Source: Paramacrobiotus metropolitanus
Taxonomy: Eukaryota > Tardigrada > Eutardigrada > Parachela > Macrobiotidae
Assembly: GCF_019649055.1 (NCBI RefSeq)
Contig: NW_026570271.1
Span: 969,954-1,033,953, forward strand
DNA length: 64,000 nucleotides
Direction: 5' to 3'
The notes beneath the pieces are model-generated. The model was not told where the DNA came from. It ran no database searches and saw only the letters and a program-made list of their open reading frames with translations. Shown piece by piece: positions 53,401 through 64,000 of the stretch (position 1 is the first letter of the stretch; every line of letters starts with the position of its first letter). The translations under genes were made by a program, and so were the position numbers.

Positions 53401-56400
53401 TCATTCGCGTTTTCCGCATATCAGGAACGAAATGACTGTCATTATAAACAGAAACCTGTGAAAGCTTGAAAAATATTTATTCCCAACAAAAAACGAAATT
53501 TGGTATCCACATTGTCAATTTGTCAACCGTATGTCAATTTGTCAAATGTCTTTCAAGCTGGCAGCCAAATAAGCATTATCGTTTGGCCACCTCTCCAGAT
53601 GATTTCCTTAAACTAATAAGACAAAACTACCTATTCAGAAGAAAAATCAGTCATTCCCAACAAAAAAATGTTTTTTGTATCCACCTTGTCAATTTGTCAA
53701 CCGGATGTCAATTTGTCAAAAGCCTTATAAACGGGCAGCCATCTAGGCATTATTGTCCGGCTTCCTCTTTAGATGATTACCATAAATCCTTCAGACAAAA
53801 CTATTGCTTCAGAAGTTAAATAAGTCTGTCTCATTAAGCAGAACGCGTTTTTGTAGATTTTGCGAAACATCCGGATGTTTGGAAATCATTAATGTCATCA
53901 TTCGCGTTTTCCGCATATCAGGAACGAAATGACTGTCATTATAAACCGAAACCTGTTAAAGCTTGAAAAATATTTATTCCCAACGAAAAACGATTTTTTG
54001 TATCCACCTTGTCAATTTGTCAACCGTATGTCAATTTGTCTAATGTCTTTCAAGCTGGCAGCCAACCAGGCATTATCGCTTGGCCACCTCTCCAGATGAT
54101 TTCCTTAAACTAATAAGACAAAACTACCCTTCAGAAGAAAAATCAGTCATTCCCAACAAAAATGTTTTTTGTATCCACCTTGTCAATTTGTCAACCGGAT
54201 GTCAATTTGTCAAAAGCCTTTTAAACGGGCAGCCATCTAGGCATTATTGTCCGGCTTCCTCTTTGGATGACTACCATAAATCTTTCGGACAAAACAATTG
54301 TTTCAGAAGTTAAACAAGTCTGTCACATTAAGCAGAGCGCGTTTCTTGTAGATTTTGCGAAACATCCGGATGTTTGGAAATCATTGTTGTCATCATTCGC
54401 GTTTTCCGCATATCAGGAACGAAATGACTGTCATTATAAACAGAAACCTGTTAAAGCTTGAAAAATATTTATTCCCAACAAAAAACGAAATTTGGTATCC
54501 ACATTGTCAATTTGTCAACCGTATGTCAATTTGTCAAATGTCTTTCAAGCTGGCAGCCAAATAAGCATTATCGTTTGGCCACCTCTCCAGATGATTTCCT
54601 TAAACTAATAAGACAAAACTACCTATTCAGAAGAAAAATCAGTCATTCCCAACAAAAAAATGTTTTTTGTATCCACCTTGTCAATTTGTCAACCGGATGT
54701 CAATTTGTCAAAAGCCTTATAAACGGGCAGCCATCTAGGCATTATTGTCCGGCTTCCTCTTTAGATGATTACCATAAATCCTTCAGACAAAACTATTGCT
54801 TCAGAAGTTAAATAAGTCTGTCTCATTAAGCAGAACGCGTTTTTGTAGATTTTGCGAAACATCCGGATGTTTGGAAATCATTAATGTCATCATTCGCGTT
54901 TTCCGCATATCAGGAACGAAATGACTGTCATTATAAACCGAAACCTGTTAAAGCTTGAAAAATATTTATTCCCAACAAAAAACGACATTTGGTATCCACA
55001 TTGTCAATTTGTCAACCGTATGTGAATTTGTCAAATGTCTTTCAAGCGGCAGCCAACCGAGCACTATCGTTTGGCCACCTCTCCAGACGATTACATTAAA
55101 TTAATTAGCCGAAACTACTGCTTTAGAAGAAAAATCAGTCATTCCCAACGAAAAACGATTTTTTGTATCCACCTTGTCAATTTGTCAACCGTATGTCAAT
55201 TTGTCTAATGTCTTTCAAGCTGGCAGCCAACCAGGCATTATCGCTTGGCCACCTCTCCAGATGATTTCCTTAAACTAATAAGACAAAACTACCTATTCAG
55301 AAGAAAAATCAGTCATTCCCAACAAAAAAATGTTTTTTGTATCCACCTTGTCAATTTGTCAACCGGATGTCAATTTGTCAAAAGCCTTTTAAACGGGCAG
55401 CCATCTAGGCATTATTGTCCGGCTTCCTCTTTGGATGACTACCATAAATCTTTCGGACAAAACAATTGCTTCAGAAATTAAACAAGTCTGTCACATTAAG
55501 CAGAGCGCGTTTCTTGTAGATTTTGCGAAACATCCGGATGTTTGGAAATCATTGTTGTCATCATTCGCGTTTTCCGCATATCAGGAACGAAATGACTGTC
55601 ATTATGAACAGAAACCTGTTAAAGCTTGAAAAATATTTATTCCCAACAAAAAACGAAATTTGGTATCCACATTGTCAATTTGTCAACCGTATGTCAATTT
55701 GTCAAATGTCTTTCGAGCTGGCAGCCAAATAAGCATTGTCGTTTGGCCACCTCTCCAGATGATTTCCTTAAACTAATTAGACAAAACTACCGCTTCAAAA
55801 GAAAAATCAGTCATTCCCAACAAAAAAATATTTTTTGTATCCACCTTGTCAATTTGTCAACCGTATGTCAATTTGTCAAAAGCCTTATAAACGGGCAGCC
55901 ATCTAGGCATTATTGTCCGGCTTCCTCTTTGGATGGCTACCATAAATCTTTCAGACAAAACTATTGCTTCAGAAGTTAAATAAGTCTGTCACATTAAGCA
56001 AAACGCGTTTCTTGTAGATTTTGCGAAACATCCGGATGTTTGGAAATCATTGTTGTCATCATTCGCGTTTTCCGCATATCAGGAACGAAATGACTGTCAT
56101 TATGAACAGAAACCTGTTAAAGCTTGAAAAATATTTATTCCCAACGAAAAACGATTTTTTGTATCCACCTTGTCAATTTGTCAACCGTATGTCAATTTGT
56201 CAAATGTCTTTCAAGCTGGCAGCCAAATAAGCATTATCGTTTGGCCACCTCTCCAGATGATTTCCTTAAACTAATTAGACAAAACTACCGCTTCAAAAGA
56301 AAAATCAGTCATTCCCAACAAAAAAATATTTTTTGTATCCACCTTGTCAATTTGTCAACCGTATGTCAATTTGTCAAAAGCCTTATAAACGGGCAGCCAT

Positions 56401-59400
56401 CTAGGCATTATTGTCCGGCTTCCTCTATAGATGATTACCATAAATCCTTCAGACAAAACTATTGCTTCAGAAGTTAAATAAGTCTGTCACATTAAGCAGA
56501 GCGCGTTTCTTGTAGATTTTGCGAAACATCCGGATGTTTGGAAATCATTGTTGTCATCATTCGCGTTTTCCGCATATCAGGAACGAAATGACTGTCATTA
56601 TAAACAGAAACCTGTTAAAGCTTGAAAAATATTTATTCCCAACAAAAAACGAAATTTGGTATCCACATTGTCAATTTGTCAACCGTATGTCAATTTGTCA
56701 AATGTCTTTCAAGCTGGCAGCCAAATAAGCATTATCGTTTGGCCACCTCTCCAGATGATTTCCTTAAACTAATTAGACAAAACTACCGCTTCAAAAGAAA
56801 AATCAGTCATTCCCAACAAAAAATATTTTTTGTATCCACCTTGTCAATTTGTCAACCGTATGTCAATTTGTCAAAAGCCTTTTAAACAAGCAGCCATCTA
56901 GGCATTATTGTCCGGCTTCCTCTTTGGATGGCTACCATAAATCTTTCAGACAAAACTATTGCTTCAGAAGTTAAACAAGTCTGTCACGTTAAGCAGAACG
57001 CGTTTCTTGTAGATTTTGCGAAACATCCGGATGTTTGGAAATCATTGTTGTCATCATTCGCGTTTTCCGCATATCAGGAACGAAATGACTGTCATTATAA
57101 ACAGAAACCTGTTAAAGGTTGAAAAATATTTATTCCCAACAAAAAACGAAATTTGGTATCCACATTGTCAATTTGTCAACCGTATGTCAATTTGTCAAAT
57201 GTCTTTCAAGCTGGCAGCCAAATAAGCATTATCGTTTGGCCACCTCTCCAGGTGATTTCCTTAAACTAATTAGACAAAACTACCGCTTCAAAGAAAAATC
57301 AGTCATTCCCAACAAAAATATTTTTTGTATCCACCTTGTCAATTTGTCAACCGTATGTCAATTTGTCAAAAGCCTTATAAACGGGCAGCCATCTAGGCAT
57401 TATTGTCCGGCTTCCTCTTTGGATGGCTACCATAAATCTTTCGGACAAAACAATTGCTTCAGAAGTTAAACAAGTCTGTCACATTAAGCAGAGCGCGTTT
57501 CTTGTAGATTTTGCGAAACATCCGGATGTTTGGAAATCATTGTTGTCATCATTCGCGTTTTCCGCATATCAGGAACGAAATGACTGTCATTATAAACAGA
57601 AACCTGTTAGAGCTTGAAAATATTTATTCCCAACAAAAACGAAATTTGGTATCCACATTGTCAATTTGTCAACCGTATGTCAATTTGTCAAATGTCTTTC
57701 AAGCTGGCAGCCAAATAAGCATTATCGTTTGGCCACCTCTCCAGATGATTTCCTTAAACTAATTAGACAAAACTACCGCTTCAGAAGAAAAATCAGTCAT
57801 TCCCAACAAAAATATTTTTTGTATCCACCTTGTCAATTTGTCAACCGTATGTCAATTTGTCAAAGCCTTTAAACGGGCAGCCATCTAGGCATTATTGTCC
57901 GGCTTCCTCTTTGGATGGCTACCATAAATCTTTCAGACAAAACTATTGCTTCAGAAGTTAAATAAGTCTGTCACATTAAGCAGAACGCGTTTCTTGTAGA
58001 TTTTGCGAAACATCCGGATGTTTGGAAATCATTAATGTCATCATTCGCGTTTTCCGCATATCAGGAACGAAATGACTGTCATTATAAACAGAAACCTGTT
58101 GAAGCTTGAAAAATATTTATTCCCAACAAAAAACGAAATTTGGTATCCACATTGTCAATTTGTCAACCGTATGTCAATTTGTCAAATGTCTTTCAAGCTG
58201 GCAGCCAAATAAGCATTATCGTTTGGCCACCTCTCCAGATGATTTCCTTAAACTAATTAGACAAAACTACCGCTTCAAAAGAAAAATCAGTCATTCCCAA
58301 CAAAAAATATTTTTTGTATCCACCTTGTCAATTTGTCAACCGTATGTCAATTTGTCAAAAGCCGTTTAAACGGGCAGCCATCTAGGCATTATTGTCCGGC
58401 TTCCTCTTTAGATGACTACCATAAATCTTTCGGACAAAACTATTGCTTCAGAAGTTAAATAAGTCTGTCACATTAAGCAGAACGCGTTTCTTGTAGATTT
58501 TGCGAAACATCCGGATGTTTGGAAATCATTGTTGTCATCATTTGCGTTTTCCGCATATCAGGAGCGAAATGACTGTCATTATAAACAGAAACCTGTTAGA
58601 GCTGAAAATATTTATTCCCAACAAAAAACGAAATTTGGTATCCACATTGTCAATTTGTCAACCGTATGTCAATTTGTCAAATGTCTTTCAAGCTGGCAGC
58701 AAACCAGGCACTATCGTTTGGCAACCTTTCCAGACGAATACCTTAAATTAATTAGCCAAAACTACCGCTTTAGAATAAAAATCAGTCATTCCCAACAAAA
58801 AACGAAATTTGGTATCCACATTGTCAATTTGTCAACCGTATGTCAATTTGTCAAATGTCTTTCAAGCGGCAGCCAACCAGGCATATCGCTTGGCCACCTC
58901 CAGATGATTTCCTTAAACTAATAAGACAAAACTACCTATTCAGAAGAAAAATCAGTCATTCCCAACAAAAAACGATTTTTGTATCCACCTTGTCAATTTG
59001 TCAACCGTATGTCAATTTGTCAAATGTCTTTCAAGCTGGCAGCCAAATAAGCATTATCGTTTGGCCACCTCTCCAGATGATTTCCTTAAACTAATTAGAC
59101 AAAACTACCGCTTCAAAAGAAAAATCAGTCATTCCCAACAAAAAATATTTTTGTATCCACCTTGTCAATTTGTCAACCGTATGTCAATTTGTCAAAAGCC
59201 TTATAAACGGGCAGCCATCTAGGCATTATTGTCCGGCTTCCTCTTTGGATGGCTACCATAAATCTTTCAGACAAAACTATTGCTTCAGAAGTTAAATAAG
59301 TCTGTCACATTAAGCAAAACGCGTTTCTTGTAGATTTTGCGAAACATCCGGATGTTTGGAAATCATTGTTGTCATCATTCGCGTTTTCCGCATATCAGGA

Positions 59401-62400
59401 ACGAAATGACTGTCATTATAAACAGAAACCTGTTAAAGCTTGAAAAATATTTATTCCCAACAAAAAACGAAATTTGGTATCCACATTGTCAATTTGTCAA
59501 CCGTATGTCAATTTGTCAAATGTCTTTCAAGCTGGCAGCCAAATAAGCATTATCGTTTGGCCACCTCTCCAGATGATTTCCTTAAACTAATTAGCCAAAA
59601 CTACCGCTTTGGAATAAAAATCAGTCATTCCCAACGAAAAAATATTTTTTGTATCCACCTTGTCAATTTGTCAACCGTATGTCAATTTGTCAAAAGCCTT
59701 ATAAACGGGCAGCCATCTAGGCATTATTGTCCGGCTTCCTCTTTAGATGGCTACCATAAATCTTTCAGACAAAACTATTGCTTCAGAAGTTAAACAAGTC
59801 TGTCACATTAAGCAGAGCGCGTTTCTTGTAGATTTTGCGAAACATCCGGATGTTTGGAAATCATTGTTGTCATCATTCGCGTTTTCCGCATATCAGGAAC
59901 GAAATGACTGTCATTATAAACAGAAACCTGTTAAAGCTTGAAAAATATTTATTCCCAACAAAAAACGAAATTTGGTATCCACATTGTCAATTTGTCAACC
60001 GTATGTGAATTTGTCAAATGTCTTTCAAGCGGCAGCCAACCAAGCACTATCGTTTGGCCACCTCTCCAGACGATTACATTAAATTAATTAGCCAAAACTA
60101 CTGCTTTAGAAGAAAAATCAGTCATTCCCAACGAAAAACGATTTTTTGTATCCACCTTGTCAATTTGTCAACCGTATGTCAATTTGTCTAATGTCTTTCA
60201 AGCTGGCAGCCAACCAGGCATTATCGCTTGGCCACCTCTCCAGATGATTTCCTTAAACTAATAAGACAAAACTACCTATTCAGAAGAAAAATCAGTCATT
60301 CCCAACAAAAAATATTTTTTGTATCCACCTTGTCAATTTGTCAACCGGATGTCAATTTGTCAAAAGCCTTTTAAACGGGCAGCCATCTAGGCATTATTGT
60401 CCGGCTTCCTCTTTGGATGACTACCGTAAATCCTTCAGACAAAACTATTGCTTCAGAAGTTAAACAAGTCTGTCACGTTAAGCAGAGCGCGTTTCTTGTA
60501 GATTTTGCGAAACATCCGGATGTTTGGAAATCATTGTTGTCATCATTCGCGTTTTCCGCATATCAGGAACGAAATGACTGTCATTATAAACAGAAACCTG
60601 TTAAAGCTTGAAAAATATTTATTCCCAACAAAAAACGAAATTTGGTATCCACATTGTCAATTTGTCAACCGTATGTCAATTTGTCAAATGTCTTTCAAGC
60701 TGGCAGCCAAATAAGCATTATCGTTTGGCCACCTCTCCAGATGATTTCCTTAAACTAATTAGACAAAACTACCGCTTCAAAAGAAAAATCAGTCATTCCC
60801 AACAAAAAAATATTTTTTGTATCCACCTTGTCAATTTGTCAACCGTATGTCAATTTGTCAAAAGCCTTATAAACGGGCAGCCATCTAGGCATTATTGTCC
60901 GGCTTCCTCTTTGGATGGCTACCATAAATCTTTCAGACAAAACTATTGCTTCAGAAGTTAAACAAGTCTGTCACATTAAGCAAAACGCGTTTCTTGTAGA
61001 TTTTGCGAAACATCCGGATGTTTGGAAATCATTGTTGTCATCATTCGCGTTTTCCGCATATCAGGAACGAAATGACTGTCATTATAAACAGAAACCTGTT
61101 AAAGCTTGAAAAATATTTATTCCCAACAAAAAACGAAATTTGGTATCCACATTGTCAATTTGTCAACCGTATGTCAATTTGTCAAATGTCTTTCAAGCTG
61201 GCAGCCAAATAAGCATTATCGTTTGGCCACCTCTCCAGGTGATTACATTAAATTAATTAGCCAAAACTACTGCTTTAGAAGAAAAATCAGTCATTCCCAA
61301 CGAAAAACGATTTTTTGTATCCACCTTGTCAATTTGTCAACCGTATGTCAATTTGTCTAATGTCTTTCAAGCTGGCAGCCAAATAAGCATTATCGTTTGG
61401 CCACCTCTCCAGATGATTTCCTTAAACTAATTAGACAAAACTACCGCTTCAAAAGAAAAATCAGTCATTCCCAACAAAAATATATTTTTTGTATCCACCT
61501 TGTCAATTTGTCAACCGTATGTCAATTTGTCAAAAGCCTTATAAACGGGCAGCCATCTAGGCATTATTGTCCGGCTTCCTCTTTGGATGGCTACCATAAA
61601 TCTTTCAGACAAAACTATTGCTTCAGAAGTTAAACAAGTCTGTCACATTAAGCAAAACGCGTTTCTTGTAGATTTTGCGAAACATCCGGATGTTTGGAAA
61701 TCATTGTTGTCATCATTCGCGTTTTCCGCATATCAGGAACGAAATGACTGTCATTATAAACAGAAACCTGTTAAAGGTTGAAAAATATTTATTCCCAACA
61801 AAAAACGAAATTTGGTATCCACATTGTCAATTTGTCAACCGTATGTGAATTTTTCAAATGTCTTTCAAGCGGCAGCCAACCAAGCACTATCGTTTGGCCA
61901 CCTCTCCAGACGATTACATTAAATTAATTAGCCAAAACTACTGCTTTAGAAGAAAAATCAGTCATTCCCAACGAAAAACGATTTTTTGTATCCACCTTGT
62001 CAATTTGTCAACCGTATGTCAATTTGTCTAATGTCTTTCAAGCTGGCAGCCAAATAAGCATTATCGTTTGGCCACCTCTCCAGATGATTTCCTTAAACTA
62101 ATTAGACAAAACTACCGCTTCAAAAGAAAAATCAGTCATTCCCAACAAAAATATTTTTGTATCCACCTTGTCAATTTGTCAACCGTATGTCAATTTGTCA
62201 AAGCCTTATAAACGGGCAGCCATCTAGGCATTATTGTCCGGCTTCCTCTTTGGATATTACCATAAATCTTTCAGACAAAACTATTGCTTCAGAAGTTAAA
62301 CAAGTCTGTCACATTAAGCAAAACGCGTTTCTTGTAGATTTTGCGAAACATCCGGATGTTTGGAAATCATTGTTGTCATCATTCGCGTTTTCCGCATATC

Positions 62401-64000
62401 AGGAACGAAATGACTGTCATTATAAACAGAAACCTGTTAAAGCTTGAAAAATATTTATTCCCAACAAAAAACGAAATTTGGTATCCACATTGTCAATTTG
62501 TCAACCGTATGTCAATTTGTCAAATGTCTTTCAAGCTGGCAGCCAAATAAGCATTATCGTTTGGCCACCTCTCCAGATGATTTCCTTAAACTAATTAGAC
62601 AAAACTACCGCTTCAAAAGAAAAATCAGTCATTCCCAACAAAAAAATGTTTTTTGTATCCACCTTGTCAATTTGTCAACCGGATGTCAATTTGTCAAAAG
62701 CCTTTTAAACGGGCAGCCATCTAGGCATTATTGTCCGGCTTCCTCTTTGGATGACTACCATAAATCTTTCGGACAAAACAATTGCTTCAGAAGTTAAACA
62801 AGTCTGTCACATTAAGCAGAGCGCGTTTCTTGTAGATTTTGCGAAACATCCGGATGTTTGGAAATCATTGTTGTCATCATTCGCGTTTTCCGCATATCAG
62901 GAACGAAATGACTGTCATTATAAACAGAAACCTGTTAAAGCTTGAAAAATATTTATTCCCAACAAAAACGAAATTTGGTATCCACATTGTCAATTTGTCA
63001 ACCGTATGTCAATTTGTCAAATGTCTTTCAAGCTGGCAGCCAAATAAGCATTATCGTTTGGCCACCTCTCCAGATGATTTCCTTAAACTAATTAGACAAA
63101 ACTACCGCTTCAAAGAAAAATCAGTCATTCCCAACAAAAAATATTTTTGTATCCACCTTGTCAATTTGTCAACCGTATGTCAATTTGTCAAAGCCTTATA
63201 AACAGGCAGCCATCTAGGCATTATTGTCCGGCTTCCTCTTTGGATGGCTACCATAAATCCTTCAGACAAAACTATTGCTTCAGAAGTTAAATAAGTCTGT
63301 CACATTAAGCAGAGCGCGTTTCTTGTAGATTTTGCGAAACATCCGGATGTTTGGAAATCATTGTTGTCATCATTCGCGTTTTCCGCATATCAGGAACGAA
63401 ATGACTGTCATTATAAACAGAAACCTGTTAAAGCTTGAAAAATATTTATTCCCAACAAAAAACGAAATTTGGTATCCACATTGTCAATTTGTCAACCGTA
63501 TGTCAATTTGTCAAATGTCTTTCAAGCTGGCAGCCAAATAAGCATTATCGTTTGGCCACCTCTCAGATGATTTCCTTAAACTAATTAGACAAAACTACCG
63601 CTTCAAAGAAAAATCAGTCATTCCCAACAAAAATATTTTTGTATCCACCTTGTCAATTTGTCAACCGTATGTCAATTTGTCAAAAGCCTTTAAACGGGCA
63701 GCCATCTAGGCATTATTGTCCGGCTTCCTCTTTGGATGGCTACCATAAATCTTTCAGACAAAACTATTGCTTCAGAAGTTAAATAAGTCTGTCACATTAA
63801 GCAGAACGCGTTTCTTGTAGATTTTGCGAAACATCCGGATGTTTGGAAATCATTGTTGTCATCATTCGCGTTTCCGCATATCAGGAACGAAATGACTGTC
63901 ATTATAAACAGAAACCTGTTAAAGCTGGAAAAATATTTATTCCCAACAAAAAACGAAATTTGGTATCCACATTGTCAATTTGTCAACCGTATGTCAATTT
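50454..64000 (+). repeat. Satellite array with 498-bp higher-order repeat
   Basis: The marker ACATCCGGATGT recurs at near-498-bp steps (for example 54362, 54859; 56028, 56526; 60512, 61010), with some steps of about 670 bp (61010 to 61682) where an extra short subunit is present. Each unit is a long subunit of about 325 bp (equivalent to the edge monomer) plus a short one of about 170 bp (CAGCCAAATAAGCATTATCG... to TTGTCAAA), which looks like a long subunit with an internal deletion. Copies are highly similar. The repeated 64-, 69- and 117-codon frames are satellite by-products with no independent coding evidence. The array continues past the window end. Confidence 0.95.

Noticed and set aside
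50539-63541. Dozens of repeated 64-, 69- and 117-codon frames
   Set aside because: They recur with the satellite period and overlap each other in two frames; homogenisation of the satellite explains their conservation.

Overview
The window looks like nuclear DNA of a small ecdysozoan invertebrate. Genes are split by many short GT-AG introns. Two of the genes are a six-cysteine chitin-binding (CPAP1-like) cuticle protein and a receptor guanylate cyclase. A tardigrade such as Hypsibius would fit the compact intron style and these families, but that assignment is inference. No tRNA, rRNA or CRISPR was recognised.

Layout. 0-5.6 kb: three tandem copies of one small N-terminal module. Only the third copy continues into a glycine-zipper plus J-domain protein; a 975-bp foldback MITE sits between copies 2 and 3. 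8.5-10.2 kb: chitin-binding cuticle protein gene. 10.8-13.9 kb: a secreted protein gene of unknown function. 15.1-20.9 kb: a receptor-type guanylate cyclase that I could assemble into 21 exons (about 1,020 aa) with all catalytic residues present but one damaged splice donor; part of its 3' end is duplicated just downstream.

21.9-36.8 kb: a PIF/Harbinger DNA transposon of about 14.9 kb with inverted ends. It carries its two usual genes facing each other: a MADF/Myb-like DNA-binding protein (+) and a DDE transposase (-). The MADF gene is split by an 11.9-kb intron holding a 4.4-kb minisatellite of a 21-bp unit, a 1-kb inverted array of the same unit, a coiled-coil ORF with one in-frame stop, and several simple repeats. 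The transposase is frameshifted and lacks its third catalytic region. The very long ORFs of 1,300-1,500 codons in the array are by-products of a stop-free unit whose length is a multiple of three.

37-41 kb: unassigned minus-strand ORFs. 40.3-47.4 kb: a cassette split by a 5.35-kb Ty3/gypsy retrotransposon with 253/254-bp LTRs, CACA target duplication, PBS and polypurine tract, but no RNase H domain. 48.8-50.5 kb: a second copy of the same cassette without the retrotransposon, which shows the exact empty site; this copy is itself embedded in satellite DNA. 47.7-64 kb: a satellite array that begins with 324-bp monomers and turns into a 498-bp higher-order repeat, running off the window end.

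The most notable object is the Harbinger element with its inverted minisatellite arrays. The filled/empty-site pair at 41.98 and 50.41 kb is the most directly proven event.
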